A stretch of DNA of 64,000 bases. Source: Rhodovastum atsumiense (lineage in GTDB: Bacteria > Pseudomonadota > Alphaproteobacteria > Acetobacterales > Acetobacteraceae). The stretch covers positions 1,355,001 to 1,419,000 of the forward strand of contig NZ_OW485601.1 of NCBI RefSeq assembly GCF_937425535.1, given 5' to 3'. The position numbers and the translations under genes were made by a program. Below are positions 27,159 through 37,391 of this stretch, in pieces. Each line of letters starts with the position of its first letter. Position 1 is the stretch's first letter. The notes under the pieces were generated by a model, which was not told the origin of the DNA, made no database searches, and worked only from the letters and a program-made list of their open reading frames with translations.

Positions 27159-28073
27159 ATGATCCGCATCCCCCCCTTTTCCGCCCTGCGCGCCTTCGAG
27201 GCGGTGGCCCGCCACCGCAGCGTGCGCAAGGCGGCCGAGGAGCTGGGGCTCGACCACACCGTGGTCAGCCGGCATGTGCGCAGCCTGCAGGCCATGCTGG
27301 ACGTGCCGCTGGTGCGCACTTCGCGCCAGGGCGTGGCGCTGACGCCGGCGGGCGACGAATACGCCGCCTCGCTCAACCGCATCCTGGCCGACCTCGCCAC
27401 CGCGACGGCGCGGGTGGACAGCAATCGCCGCTCGGCCAATCTGAGCATCTGGTCGGTGCCCGGCTTCGCGCTGCGCTGGCTGACGCCGCGGTTGCCGGAT
27501 TTCCACGCCCTCTATCCTTCCATCGAGATCAGCGTGCGCCCGCACGAGAGCATGGCCGACCTGGCCGGGTTCGAGGCGGATGCGCAGATCATCTACGGCG
27601 AGCCGCCCTCGACGACGCTGCGCTGCACCGTGCTGGCGCGGCCGCTGGTGTTCCCGGTGGCCAGCCCCTATTGGGCCGCCACCCACCGCAACGCCCGCAC
27701 CCCGGCGGATCTGGTGGACATGCCGCTGATCCATGAGGAAAGCCACGAGCAGTGGCGGGAATGGTTCGCCGCCCATGGCGTCACCCCGCCGGATCGGCTG
27801 CGCGGGCCGCGGCTGTGGCACGCCAATCTCGCGCTGGAGGCGGCGAAGCTGGGCCAGGGGGTCGCGCTGGGCAATGAATTGCTGTGCGCCAACGAACTGG
27901 CGGTCGGTGACCTGACCGAGATCGGCCATAACCGGGTGGCCATGCATCCCTATCTCTTCGTTGCCCGGCGTGACCGCTGGAACGAACCCGCCCTGGTACG
28001 GTTGCGGCTGTGGATCGCCACGCAGATGCAGCAGGAAGCGCAGACGGCCCGGACCGCATCCGCCGGCCGATAG
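27159..28073 (+). CDS. LysR-type regulator (GcvA-like)
   Basis: A 304-residue DNA-binding regulator. The N-terminal winged helix reads IPPFSALRAFEAVARHRSVR then KAAEELGLDHTVVSRHVRSL; the rest is the periplasmic-binding-like effector domain (SIWSVPGFALRWLTPRLPDF). The opening PPFSALRAFEA is typical of the GcvA/TrpI-like branch. Being ten bases behind the transporter permease gene, it probably controls this transporter or gabTD. A CGCCCGGCCGGGCG palindrome (28080-28093) just after the stop may help termination. Confidence 0.88.
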   Translation: MIRIPPFSALRAFEAVARHRSVRKAAEELGLDHTVVSRHVRSLQAMLDVPLVRTSRQGVALTPAGDEYAASLNRILADLATATARVDSNRRSANLSIWSVPGFALRWLTPRLPDFHALYPSIEISVRPHESMADLAGFEADAQIIYGEPPSTTLRCTVLARPLVFPVASPYWAATHRNARTPADLVDMPLIHEESHEQWREWFAAHGVTPPDRLRGPRLWHANLALEAAKLGQGVALGNELLCANELAVGDLTEIGHNRVAMHPYLFVARRDRWNEPALVRLRLWIATQMQQEAQTARTASAGR

Positions 28074-28320
28074 AAGGCGCGCCCGGCCGGGCGACGGCTG
28101 ACGCGACGAACGCGCGCTACATACGCAACAAAATCACTTAAATGCGTAAAGAATTCAAGAAATAAAAATTGGTGCGCATTTTCATATTTTGCTGCAGCGG
28201 TGACACACTGCAAATGAATCCTCCAGACAATCCGAGAAACACGAAGTGACAAACTTCGCCGGCCATCTTACGTCTACACTGTAGCTGGCATCCTGCTCAT
28301 ATCTCGGAGGCTTCCGTCCC

Positions 28321-29055
28321 ATGAAGATCAAGGCAAGAGATGTTCGTGCCGGGGATCGTGTGGTTCTCGGCGCCAGGGAAAGAGTCCTTGACGTCGACCT
28401 CGTCGGCATCCCTGGCTGCGTTCGCGGCACCTGCATCCTGTTTGCGATCGGGGAAAATGTCGGGGTCTCGGTCGGCCTGGACGAGGAAATCGAGTTGCTG
28501 CAGCGCGAGGAAGAAGACACCACGCCGAACGAGATCCTGCTGCCGCACCAGGAGGAACGGATCCGCCGCATCGTCCAGGAGGAAAGCAACCTGCCCTGGC
28601 GCGACGACCTCGCCACGCTGCTGGTGGATCGCGACCAGCTCCGCGCCCGCGTGCTGGCGACGCTGCCGCAGCCCGGAGAGGCCGCGCAGGCAACGGCCCG
28701 GCGCTGCCTCAAGCCCCTGCTGCAACGGCCGGTGACACCGGAAGTCCTGGATGTCTGCGAAGCGGTCACGCTGGAACTCGACCGGCTGGGCCGGGAGCGT
28801 GACGACGCCTTCGCCACGCTCTCGCGGGTTCGTCACGCCCTCGACGGCGGCACGCCGGCCGGCGTGGTGACGTCCCCCTGCGGCACCAAGGCAGTCGCGA
28901 TCGCCGCCCGGCTGGAGGTGATCGCACGGGCGCGGCGGCTCGCCCGCGTGTTCCAGTCGAGGGCGGGAAGCCTGGAGGAATCCCGGGCCTGGATCCTCGA
29001 CCTGATCGCCGCCGCAACCCGCCTGCTGGAGATCGAAGACAAGCATCCGTCCTGA
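28321..29055 (+). CDS. paralogous unknown protein A
   Basis: A 244-residue cytoplasmic protein of unknown family. The N-terminal domain (about residues 1-62) begins MKIKARDVRAGDRVVL, has a second strand set LDVDLVGIPGCVRGTCILFA and ends DEEIELL: probably a small beta-barrel. The C-terminal part is helical, with ATARRCLKPLLQRPVTPEVL and LGRERDDAFATLSRV. The protein at 29218 shares both parts. Upstream 28100-28300 is AT-rich and probably the promoter. CGGAGG lies in front of the ATG. No motif reveals activity. Confidence 0.7.
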   Translation: MKIKARDVRAGDRVVLGARERVLDVDLVGIPGCVRGTCILFAIGENVGVSVGLDEEIELLQREEEDTTPNEILLPHQEERIRRIVQEESNLPWRDDLATLLVDRDQLRARVLATLPQPGEAAQATARRCLKPLLQRPVTPEVLDVCEAVTLELDRLGRERDDAFATLSRVRHALDGGTPAGVVTSPCGTKAVAIAARLEVIARARRLARVFQSRAGSLEESRAWILDLIAAATRLLEIEDKHPS

Positions 29056-29217
29056 GCGAAGCAGGATCCGCCAAGCCACGGATACGGCGCCGCGCCGCAT
29101 GTATAGCCCAGGGAATCGTAATAATACATGCGCAATACTTGGGCGATAGCAAGTAATCTTCGGTTGATTTTTGGGCTGACTGATGCATTTTCCCCGGATC
29201 TCGAGGAGATCTGGGCC

Positions 29218-29775
29218 GTGAAAATCAAAGCGAAAGACGTGCGCGCAGGCGACCGTGTCGTCCTTTCCCCGGGCGAGAGCCCCGTCGACATCGATCTCGT
29301 AGGGCCCGCGGGCGCCTTCCGCGGCTCCTGCGTCCTGTTCGCGGCCGGCGAGGCCAGTGGCATGAGCATCGCCGTCGACGCCGAGATCGAGCTGCTGGGC
29401 CGAACCGGCGCCGCCACCACGCCGGATGTCCCGACCGCCCCGAACCGGCGCGCCCGACGTCGCGCCAGCGATGCCGCGCATTGCCTGACCCTGAAGGAGC
29501 TTCCGTCCGCCCCTGCCCCGGCCCGCGGCAAGGATCGCCCGGACACGAGCGCCCGGATCGGCGGACGCGATGACAGCCCGCACGCCATCGCCCGCCGCTG
29601 CCTCCGCCCCCTCATGGAGCGCCCGATTACGGCGGCACAGATCGCGGCCTGTGACGCGGTCGCGAATGTCATCGAGACGCTCAGCCGCGAGCGCGATGTA
29701 CTGCAGGCGATCCTCGATAACGTCGAGGTGGTTCTCGATACCTGGCCGGAATCCGCCACCGCCGTCGGGTTCTGA
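29218..29775 (+). CDS. paralogous unknown protein B
   Basis: A 185-residue paralogue of the gene before it. The GTG at 29218 was chosen because VKIKAKDVRAGDRVVL aligns exactly with the start of protein A, and GAGGAG stands upstream. The N-domain continues VDIDLVGPAGAFRGSCVLFA and DAEIELL. A variable Ala/Pro/Arg-rich linker differs, and the C-terminal AIARRCLRPLMERPITAAQI and ETLSRERDVLQAIL matches protein A. It lacks the last ~40 residues of protein A. Function unknown. Confidence 0.7.
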   Translation: MKIKAKDVRAGDRVVLSPGESPVDIDLVGPAGAFRGSCVLFAAGEASGMSIAVDAEIELLGRTGAATTPDVPTAPNRRARRRASDAAHCLTLKELPSAPAPARGKDRPDTSARIGGRDDSPHAIARRCLRPLMERPITAAQIAACDAVANVIETLSRERDVLQAILDNVEVVLDTWPESATAVGF

Positions 29776-29812
29776 TGGAGACCGCCAGCCCACGGGGCTG
29801 ACCGGAACGCGG

Positions 29813-30790
29813 TCAGCCTGCCCGGGAGGCGGACAGGCGGCCACGGCCAGCCGGTGCCGCCGGCGCCATCGCCGTGGTGCCGGCAGGCGCCACGCCGCGC
29901 AGGAAGCAGGCGAGTTCCTGGAAGGCCGGGGTGCGCGGATCGGTGGCGCGCCAAGCCAGGCCGATCGAGCGGCCTACCGCCTCGCCCGCCACGTCACGGA
30001 TGCGCACCAGCCCGTCATCCTCCACGCCCCCCGGCACCGCGAGCAGCGGCAGCAGCGAATAGCCCTCCCCCGCCGCGATCATGTGCCGCAGCATCTCCAG
30101 GCTGCTGGCAAAACGCCGCTCCTGCCCGATCCGCGCGATACCGCACAGGGCCAGCGCCTGGTCGCGCAGGCAATGGCCTTCCTCCAGCAACAGCAATCCC
30201 TCGCCGGCTAGGTCGTGCAGGCCAAGGCGGGGGCACGCGGACAGGGCATGGTCCGCCGGGAGCACGGCCCGGAACGGCTCGAAGAACAGCGGCGCTTCCG
30301 TGATCCCCTCGGCCCGGGCCGGCAGGGCGAGCAGCACCGCATCGAGTTCTCCGGCCAGCAGGGCCCGCAGCAAGATCACCGTACGCCCCTCCTGCAGCCG
30401 GAGTTCCAGTTGTGGGAAACGTCCGCGCAGGTCCCGGAGCAGGCCCGGCAGGTAATAGGGCCCCAGCGTGGCGATGACCCCGAGCCGCAGCGGCGCGGCC
30501 AGCGGATCGCCCCGGCTGCGGGCCATCTCCAGCAGCACGCGGGCCGCACCCAGCACCTCCCGGGCCTGGCGCAGCAGCATCTCCCCCTCCGGGGTCACGG
30601 TGATGCGGCGGGTGGTGCGCTCGAACAGGGTCACGCCCAGCAATGCCTCCAGCTTGCGCACCTGCTCCGACAGGCCCGCCTGGCTGACCCCGCAGCGTTC
30701 CGCGGCCCGGCCGAAATGCCGCAGGTCGGCGACGGCGACCGCATATTCCAGGTCACGCAAGGACAGGCCGGCAAGGTTGCTGGGTGGCAT
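29813..30790 (-). CDS. oxyR: OxyR hydrogen peroxide sensor
   Basis: A 325-residue LysR-type activator. The HTH is HFGRAAERCGVSQAGLSEQV. The redox pair is Cys207 and Cys216 in LLLLEEGHCLRDQALALCG, spaced nine residues like Cys199/Cys208 of the E. coli protein. Peroxide joins them in a disulfide, switching DNA binding. It is transcribed away from katA with 115 bases between them, the normal arrangement for OxyR and its target. No perfect OxyR box was recognised in that gap. Confidence 0.93.
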   Translation of the reverse strand: MPPSNLAGLSLRDLEYAVAVADLRHFGRAAERCGVSQAGLSEQVRKLEALLGVTLFERTTRRITVTPEGEMLLRQAREVLGAARVLLEMARSRGDPLAAPLRLGVIATLGPYYLPGLLRDLRGRFPQLELRLQEGRTVILLRALLAGELDAVLLALPARAEGITEAPLFFEPFRAVLPADHALSACPRLGLHDLAGEGLLLLEEGHCLRDQALALCGIARIGQERRFASSLEMLRHMIAAGEGYSLLPLLAVPGGVEDDGLVRIRDVAGEAVGRSIGLAWRATDPRTPAFQELACFLRGVAPAGTTAMAPAAPAGRGRLSASRAG

Positions 30791-30905
30791 GGATTAACAG
30801 GTAACACCGAATAAAAATCCAGGAAAGATCGATTTAACCTTATGTTTTCCGTCCCGCATTGTTGCGCCGCGCTCCCGAAGGAGCCGCAGGACAAACGAGG
30901 GACTC

Positions 30906-32378
30906 ATGGCCGACCAGACCTTCCCGGTGATGACCACCACCGCCGGCGCGCCGATCGCCGATGACCAGAACAGCCTGACCGCAGGGCCGCGCGGCCCGGT
31001 GCTGCTGCAGGACTATCACCTGATCGAGAAACTCGCCCACCAGAACCGCGAGCGCATCCCCGAGCGGGTCGTGCATGCCAAGGGTTCGGCCGCCTACGGC
31101 ACGCTGACCATCACCGGCGACATCTCCCGCTACACCCGTGCCAGGATCTTCGCCGGGATCGGCCGGCAGACCGAGGCCCTGCTGCGCTTCTCCACCGTCG
31201 CCGGCGAGCGCGGCGCCGCCGATGCCGAACGCGACGTGCGTGGCTTCGCGCTGAAATTCTACACCGAGGAAGGCAACTGGGACCTGGTCGGCAACAACAC
31301 GCCGGTCTTCTTCATCCGCGACCCGCTGAAGTTCCCCGACTTCATCCGCACCCAGAAACGCCACCCGCGCGCCAATCTGCGCTCGAACACGGCGATGTGG
31401 GATTTCTGGTCGCTCAGCCCGGAAAGCCTGCACCAGGTGACGATCCTGTTCAGCGACCGTGGCCTGCCGCAGGGCTACCGCTTCATGAACGGCTATGGCA
31501 GCCACACCTATTCATTCTGGAACGACGCCGGCGAGCGCTTCTGGGTGAAGTTCCATTTCAAATCGCTGCAGGGCATCCGCACCTGGACCAACGAGGAAGC
31601 CGCAGCGATCATCGCGCATGACCGGGAAAGCGCGCAGCGCGACCTGTTCGAGGCGATCGAGCACGGCGACTATCCGCGCTGGCGCATGTGCGTGCAGATC
31701 ATGCCCGAGGCCGATGCCGAAAGGACGCCGTACAATCCGTTCGACCTCACCAAGGTCTGGCCGCACGCGGACTACCCACTGATCGAAGTCGGCATCCTCG
31801 AACTGAACCGCAACCCCGCGCACTATTTCGCCGAGGTCGAGCAGGCCTCGTTCTCGCCATCGAACATCGTGCCGGGCATCGGCTTCTCGCCAGACAAGAT
31901 GCTGCAGGGACGGCTGTTCGCCTATGCCGACGCGCACCGCTACCGGGTCGGCACGCATTACGAATCGCTGCCGGTGAACCGCCCGCGCTGCCCGGTGCAC
32001 ACCCATCATGCCGATGGCGCCATGCGCTTCGACGCGCCGCACGGCACCGATGCGTATTACCATCCCAACAGCTTCGGCGGTCCGCAGCCGCAACCGGCGG
32101 CCAAGGAACCGCCGCTGCGCATCAGCGGCGATGCCGGCCATTACGACCACCGCGCCGGCAATGACGACTACACCCAGGCGGGCGCGCTGTTCCGCCTGTT
32201 CGACGCCGGCCAGCGGGAGCGGCTGTTCCGCAACATCGCCGCCGCCATGCAGGGCGTGCCGGACTCCATCGTGGCCCGCCAGCTGGTGCATTTCCAACGC
32301 GCCGACCCGGACTATGCCGAGGGTGTCGCACAGGCGCTCGGGCAGGCACGCGCCCGCGCCCGCGCCGACGCGGAATAG
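30906..32378 (+). CDS. katA: monofunctional haem catalase
   Basis: A 490-residue small-subunit (clade 3) catalase that breaks hydrogen peroxide into water and oxygen. The distal His57 is in [13 protein letters not shown], Asn130 in [14 protein letters not shown] and the haem-ligand Tyr340 in [12 protein letters not shown]. It lacks the C-terminal flavodoxin-like domain of large catalases. GAGGGACTC precedes the ATG. It diverges from oxyR and is followed after 80 bases by hemH. Confidence 0.96.
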   Translation: MADQTFPVMTTTAGAPIADDQNSLTAGPRGPVLLQDYHLIEKLAHQNRERIPERVVHAKGSAAYGTLTITGDISRYTRARIFAGIGRQTEALLRFSTVAGERGAADAERDVRGFALKFYTEEGNWDLVGNNTPVFFIRDPLKFPDFIRTQKRHPRANLRSNTAMWDFWSLSPESLHQVTILFSDRGLPQGYRFMNGYGSHTYSFWNDAGERFWVKFHFKSLQGIRTWTNEEAAAIIAHDRESAQRDLFEAIEHGDYPRWRMCVQIMPEADAERTPYNPFDLTKVWPHADYPLIEVGILELNRNPAHYFAEVEQASFSPSNIVPGIGFSPDKMLQGRLFAYADAHRYRVGTHYESLPVNRPRCPVHTHHADGAMRFDAPHGTDAYYHPNSFGGPQPQPAAKEPPLRISGDAGHYDHRAGNDDYTQAGALFRLFDAGQRERLFRNIAAAMQGVPDSIVARQLVHFQRADPDYAEGVAQALGQARARARADAE

Positions 32379-32458
32379 CCGGAACGGGGCCGGTGAATCC
32401 CCGCATCCGCCGGCCCCTCCCCTCCACGTCTTCGGCACGCAGCCCAGGACCATCCCGC

Positions 32459-33634
32459 ATGAGCCATCTGACCCGGCAGACGCTCCGCCCCGCCCTCCCC
32501 TCCTGGTCCAGCCGCTTCGCGCGCGCCAACGGCCGCATCGGCGTGCTGTTGGTCAATCTCGGCACACCGGACGCGCCCGGCTACCGGGCGGTGCGGCGCT
32601 ATCTTTCGGAATTCCTCAGCGACCGGCGCGTCATCGAGGCACACCCGCTGCTGTGGCAACCACTGCTGCAGGGGATGATCCTGGCGACGCGCCCGTTCCG
32701 CACCGGTGCCGCCTATCGCGCGATCTGGCGCAACGACACCGATGAATCGCCGCTGCGCAGCTTCACCCGTGCCCAGGCCACGCAACTCGCCGTGCGCTGG
32801 CCGGCGTCGAGCGGCATCGTCGTCGATTGGGCGATGCGCTACGGCCGCCCTTCGATCGCGGAACGTTTAGAAACGCTGACCGCGCAAGGCTGCGACCGGA
32901 TCCTGGTGGTGCCACTCTATCCGCAATACAGCGCCACCACCACCGCCAGCGTCAACGACGCGGTGTTCCGCGCGCTGATGCGCATGCGCCGCCAGCCCGC
33001 GGTGCGGACGACGCCGTCCTTCCCCGACCACCCGCTCTATGTCGCCGCGGTGGCCGAGCGGATCCGCACCACGCTCGGCAGGCTGGACTGGACGCCCGAG
33101 TTGCTGATCGGCTCCTTCCACGGCCTGCCGCGGCGCTACGTGCAGGCGGGGGATCCCTATCCGGCGGAGTGCGGCCGCACCATGGCGGCGTTGCGCCGGG
33201 ACCTCGGTCTGTCACCGCGGCAGTTCCCGATGACCTTCCAGTCGCGCTTCGGCCGTGATCGCTGGCTGGAGCCCGCGACCGAGGCCCGTGTCGCCACCCT
33301 GGCCGCGCGGGGCGTCAAGCGCCTCGCGGTCGTCGCACCCGGCTTCCTCGCCGATTGCGTCGAGACACTGGAGGAACTCGGCTGCGGACTACGCGAAACC
33401 TTCCTGCGCGCGGGGGGTGAGCGGTTCTGCCTCGTTCCCTGCCTCAACGATGAAGCCGGCATCACGGCCCTGCTCGACGACATCCTCCGCAACGGGATCG
33501 CCGGCTGGATCGACGGGAACACGGTGCTCCCACCCGGATCGGGTCAGACGGGTCATGTCAGCCCAAGCCACTGGCGACCATCGCGAACCAGCAGCGCCTC
33601 CGCCCCGGCCGGGCCTTCGCTGCCCGCGGCGTAA
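32459..33634 (+). CDS. hemH: ferrochelatase
   Basis: Inserts Fe2+ into protoporphyrin IX in the last step of haem synthesis. Key parts: LLVNLGTPDAPGYRAVRRYL, PLYPQYSATTTASVND, catalytic His221 in LIGSFHGLPRRY and APGFLADCVETLEELG with the second catalytic acid. The family normally ends near the GIAGWI stretch; here about 35 extra low-complexity residues follow and run 82 bases into the antisense 3' end of zwf. It lies 80 bases after katA and probably shares its transcript, coupling haem supply to catalase. Confidence 0.92.
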   Translation: MSHLTRQTLRPALPSWSSRFARANGRIGVLLVNLGTPDAPGYRAVRRYLSEFLSDRRVIEAHPLLWQPLLQGMILATRPFRTGAAYRAIWRNDTDESPLRSFTRAQATQLAVRWPASSGIVVDWAMRYGRPSIAERLETLTAQGCDRILVVPLYPQYSATTTASVNDAVFRALMRMRRQPAVRTTPSFPDHPLYVAAVAERIRTTLGRLDWTPELLIGSFHGLPRRYVQAGDPYPAECGRTMAALRRDLGLSPRQFPMTFQSRFGRDRWLEPATEARVATLAARGVKRLAVVAPGFLADCVETLEELGCGLRETFLRAGGERFCLVPCLNDEAGITALLDDILRNGIAGWIDGNTVLPPGSGQTGHVSPSHWRPSRTSSASAPAGPSLPAA

Positions 33635-35094
33635 CGCTCGACACCGTTCGGATGCCCGAGCACCGGCTGCATGGCGGCCCATCCCGCTTCCACGTTGTCC
33701 GCGCGCTGGAACAGCGAGGCATCGCCGATCAGCGTGTCGTACAGCAGGGTCTCGTAGCCAGTGCTCGGCCCGGTCCTGAACCAGTCGGCGTAGCGGAAAT
33801 CCATCTTCACATCAGCGAGGCGCAGAATCGGCCCGGGCTGCTTGGCACTGAGGGAAAGGGAAATGCCCTCGCTCGGCTGGATGTGCAGCACCAGGAAATT
33901 CGGCGTCAGGCGCTGGACGGCCGTGCCACGGAACATGACGTGCGGGGCCTGCCGGAAGTGGATCGCGATCCGGGTGCACCGCGTCGCCAGCCGCTTGCCG
34001 GTGCGGATGTAGAAGGGCACGCCGGCCCAGCGCCAGTTGTCGACATGCAGTTTCATCGCGACATAGGTTTCGGTGACGCTGTCGGGTGCCACCCTGGGTT
34101 CCTGCCGGTAGCCGGGAACCGGTGCGTCCTGCACCACGCCCGCATCGTACTGGCCGCGCACCACCTCGCGTGCCACCTCCTCCGGAGCCATGGGGCGGAT
34201 CGCCTGCACCACCTTCGCCTTCTCGCCGCGCACCGCGTCGGCATCGAAGCTGTTGGGCGCCTCCATCGCGATCATGGCGAGCAGTTGCATCATATGGTTG
34301 GGCACCATGTCGCGCAGCGCCCCGGTCGTCTCGTAGAAGCGCCCGCGCTGCTCGACCCCGACCGTCTCGGCCGCGGTGATCTGCACGTGGTCGATGTATT
34401 TCTGGTTCCACAGCGGCTCGAAGATGCCGTTGCCGAAGCGCAGCGCCAGAATGTTCTGGACCGTCTCCTTGCCAAGGAAATGGTCGATCCGGAAGACCTG
34501 GCGCTCCGTCACCAGGCCGAGGATATGCGCGTTCAGGGCGCGCGCGGACGCAAGATCGGTGCCGAACGGCTTCTCGATGACGACCCGGCGGAAATCGTCC
34601 CCCTCCTCCCGCATCAGCCCGGCCCCGGCCAGCCCTTCGATCACCGGGGCGAAGAAGCGAGGTGCGGTGGCGAGATAGAACACGCAATTGCCGTGCCCAT
34701 GTTCCTGCCGGATCGTCGCCAGCCGCCCGGCCAGGCGGCGATGGGTGTCGGGATCCTCGAACTCGCCGGTCAGATAGAAGAAGCGGTCCCGCAACCAGCC
34801 CCAGCCACGCTCATCGAGGCCATCACCCCCGGACTCCCGGCCTTTGTCGGTGACGAAGGCGCGAATGGCCTCGGTGAGCTGCTGTCGATATGCCGCGTCG
34901 CTGCGCTCGTTGTGGTCGACGCCGATGACGGTGAAGCCATCCACGAGCAACCCGGCCAGGGTCAGGTTATACAGCGCCGGCAGCAGCAGCCGCCGGGTCA
35001 GGTCGCCATTGGCGCCGAAGATGACGAGCGTCGAGGCGGGCGCCGGTGCCGCGCGCGACAACACGGATGGATCCGGGCAGAAGCGGGCATCCAT
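33553..35094 (-). CDS. zwf: glucose-6-phosphate dehydrogenase
   Basis: A 513-residue enzyme oxidising glucose 6-phosphate to the lactone and making NADPH. NADP motif GANGDLTRR at residues 27-35, EKPFGTD at 174-180 and the substrate motif RIDHFLGKE at 202-210 are all intact. It is the last gene of tkt-tal-gnd-zwf, three bases after gnd. Its 3' end overlaps the 3' end of hemH tail to tail. Confidence 0.95.
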   Translation of the reverse strand: MDARFCPDPSVLSRAAPAPASTLVIFGANGDLTRRLLLPALYNLTLAGLLVDGFTVIGVDHNERSDAAYRQQLTEAIRAFVTDKGRESGGDGLDERGWGWLRDRFFYLTGEFEDPDTHRRLAGRLATIRQEHGHGNCVFYLATAPRFFAPVIEGLAGAGLMREEGDDFRRVVIEKPFGTDLASARALNAHILGLVTERQVFRIDHFLGKETVQNILALRFGNGIFEPLWNQKYIDHVQITAAETVGVEQRGRFYETTGALRDMVPNHMMQLLAMIAMEAPNSFDADAVRGEKAKVVQAIRPMAPEEVAREVVRGQYDAGVVQDAPVPGYRQEPRVAPDSVTETYVAMKLHVDNWRWAGVPFYIRTGKRLATRCTRIAIHFRQAPHVMFRGTAVQRLTPNFLVLHIQPSEGISLSLSAKQPGPILRLADVKMDFRYADWFRTGPSTGYETLLYDTLIGDASLFQRADNVEAGWAAMQPVLGHPNGVERYAAGSEGPAGAEALLVRDGRQWLGLT

Positions 35095-35097
35095 CTG

Positions 35098-36093
35098 TCA
35101 GCTCTCCGCCCCCGGCCGGTGCGGCAGCTCCACATGGCCGCCGAACTTGAAGCGCATGGCGCTCAGCAGCTTGTCGCCGAAGGTGTGCGAGGTCCGCGAA
35201 CGGAACCGGGCATAGAGCGAGGCCGAGAGCACGGGCGCCGGCACGGCTTCCTCCACCGCTGCCTGGATCGTCCAGCGTCCCTCGCCGCTGTCCTGCACCT
35301 CGCCGGAAAACGCCGTGAGCTGCACATCCTCCGCCAGCGCCGCGGCGGAGAGATCGAGCAGCCAGGAAGATACGACGCTGCCGCGCCGCCAGACCTCGGC
35401 GATGTCGGCGGTGTCGAGCACGAAGCGCTCGTCCTCCGGCAACGCGTCCGAGGCGCGGTTGCGCAGGATGTCGAAACCTTCGGCATAGGCCTGCATCAGC
35501 CCGTACTCGATGCCGTTGTGGATCATCTTGACGAAATGGCCGCTGCCGGCCGGGCCGCAGTGCAGATAGCCCTGCTCCACCCGGGAATCGCGTCCCTCCC
35601 GTCCGGGGGTGCGCGGGATGGTGCCGAGCCCCGGCGCCAGTGCCGCGAAGATCGGGTCCAGCCGCGCGACCGCCGTGGCATCGCCGCCGATCATCAGGCA
35701 GTAGCCACGCTCCAGCCCCCAGATGCCACCGGAGGTGCCGACGTCCAGATAGGCGATGTCACGCGCCGCCAGCTCACGGGCACGCCGGATGTCGTCCTTG
35801 TAGAAGCTGTTGCCGCCATCGATGACGGTGTCGCCGGGCTGCAGCAGGCTGGCGAGCTCCGCCACCGCCTGCCCGGTGGTCCGGCCGGCGGGCAGCATGA
35901 CCCAGACCGCGCGCGGCGGCGTCAACTGGCGCACCAGGTCGGCCAGGCTCTCCGCTGCCACCGCGCCATCCGCCACGGCCAGCCGGACCGGCTCCGGGCT
36001 CCGGTTGAAGACCACGCAGCGATGACCTGCCCGCAGCAGCCGCCGGCAGATGTTGCCGCCCATCCGGCCGAGGCCGAAGAGTCCGATTTCCAT
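35098..36093 (-). CDS. gnd: 6-phosphogluconate dehydrogenase, short (YqeC/GndA-like) type
   Basis: A 331-residue enzyme decarboxylating 6-phosphogluconate to ribulose 5-phosphate. N-terminal cofactor motif [11 protein letters not shown]; substrate region [20 protein letters not shown] and catalytic [13 protein letters not shown]. It belongs to the short form (about 300-335 residues), which often prefers NAD+, rather than the 470-residue form. ATG at 36093 has AGGGGG six bases upstream; an ATG six bases earlier is less well placed. 155 bases separate it from tal. Confidence 0.92.
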   Translation of the reverse strand: MEIGLFGLGRMGGNICRRLLRAGHRCVVFNRSPEPVRLAVADGAVAAESLADLVRQLTPPRAVWVMLPAGRTTGQAVAELASLLQPGDTVIDGGNSFYKDDIRRARELAARDIAYLDVGTSGGIWGLERGYCLMIGGDATAVARLDPIFAALAPGLGTIPRTPGREGRDSRVEQGYLHCGPAGSGHFVKMIHNGIEYGLMQAYAEGFDILRNRASDALPEDERFVLDTADIAEVWRRGSVVSSWLLDLSAAALAEDVQLTAFSGEVQDSGEGRWTIQAAVEEAVPAPVLSASLYARFRSRTSHTFGDKLLSAMRFKFGGHVELPHRPGAES

Positions 36094-36248
36094 GCCCATC
36101 CCCCTGTTTTGTCCTGCGCGCCGGCACCGCCACGATCAGGTGCGGCGATCGTGACAGATCGCCGGCCTTGTCGCGCCGGGAACACCCGATCAAGAACGCG
36201 TGCTGCGGTTTAACGACTCTCCCCGTCACCACCGCGGCACGGGCGAAG

Positions 36249-37391
36249 CTATCCGCGTGCCGGCGTCGCCGCACGCCTCGCCGCCACGGCGCCGAGCAGC
36301 CGGTCCGCCGCATCGATGAACTGGCGCACGCCGTCCACCACCAGGTTTTCGGTGGCGGCATCGAGATCGAGGCCAAGCCGCTCCGCCGTGGCCAGCACCT
36401 CGCGCGCTTCCTCCACGCCCTCGACCAGCGAGGCCCGCGGACGGCCGTGATCGCGGAAAGCGTCCAGTGTCGCCGGCGGCATGGTATTGACCGTGTCCGG
36501 TCCGATCAGCTCCTCCACATACATGACGTCGCGATAGGCCTTGTCCTTCACACCGGTGCTGGCCCAGAGCAGCCGCTGCGGCATGGCGCCGCGCAGAGCG
36601 CGCCAGCGCGGGCCCGCCACCAGATCCTGGTAATGGGCGTAGGCGAGCCTGGCATTGGCGATGGCGATCCGGCCGCGCAACTGGCGCAGCGCGGCGGCGT
36701 CCTCCCCCGCGGCCTCCGCGCGGCGGTCGATCTCCCGGTCCATGACGGTGTCGATGCGACTGACGAAGAAGCTGGCGACGCTGGCCACACCGCTGATGTC
36801 ATGCCCGGACGCGGCCCGTTCCTCCAGCCCGGCGATAAAGGCCTCGGCCACGGCGGCATAGGCGCTGCGGGCAAACAACAGCGTCACGTTGATGTTTATC
36901 CCCTCGGCGATCAGCCGCCGGATCGCCGGCCCGCCGGCCTCGGTCCCGGGCACCTTGACCATCAGGTTGGGCCGGGCCACCGCGGCCCAGAGCCGGCGCG
37001 CCTCGGTGATGGTTTCCTTTGTCTGCAGTGCAAGACCAGGTGAGACCTCAAGGGACACATAGCCGTCGATGCGGTGCGTCGCGTCGTAGACCCGGCGCAG
37101 CACGTCGCAGGCAGCCTGGATGTCCTCGACGGCAAGGCACTCGTAGATCTCCTGCGGCGTGCGGTCCGCCCCGGCCGCCAGGGCGCGGAAGCCGTCGTCG
37201 TAATCACTGCCCTCGCCCATCGCCTTCTCGAAGATGGACGGATTGGAGGTGAGGCCCTTCAGCCCGTCCACCTCCACCAGGCGCTGCAGCGAGCCATCGG
37301 CAATGAAGCCGCGGCGGATGAAGTCGAGCCAGGGTGACTGGCCGAACGCCGCCAGGTGTTGCACGGGATTGGTCGTCAGGTGGGTGCTCAT
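36249..37391 (-). CDS. tal: transaldolase
   Basis: A 380-residue transaldolase exchanging three-carbon units in the non-oxidative pentose phosphate pathway. The Schiff-base lysine is Lys146 in [37 protein letters not shown] and [14 protein letters not shown] are family blocks. The length matches the larger bacterial/plant-type class. It overlaps the tkt stop by ATGA (37388-37391). Confidence 0.94.
   Translation of the reverse strand: MSTHLTTNPVQHLAAFGQSPWLDFIRRGFIADGSLQRLVEVDGLKGLTSNPSIFEKAMGEGSDYDDGFRALAAGADRTPQEIYECLAVEDIQAACDVLRRVYDATHRIDGYVSLEVSPGLALQTKETITEARRLWAAVARPNLMVKVPGTEAGGPAIRRLIAEGININVTLLFARSAYAAVAEAFIAGLEERAASGHDISGVASVASFFVSRIDTVMDREIDRRAEAAGEDAAALRQLRGRIAIANARLAYAHYQDLVAGPRWRALRGAMPQRLLWASTGVKDKAYRDVMYVEELIGPDTVNTMPPATLDAFRDHGRPRASLVEGVEEAREVLATAERLGLDLDAATENLVVDGVRQFIDAADRLLGAVAARRAATPARG

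Noticed and set aside
30791-30905. OxyR box in the oxyR-katA gap
   Set aside because: OxyR control of katA is very likely from context, but no convincing ATAG-N7-CTAT array was found, so no site was annotated.
33652-36213. 853-codon plus-strand open frame opposite zwf and gnd
   Set aside because: Antisense to two enzymes with intact catalytic motifs; no domain or plausible start.
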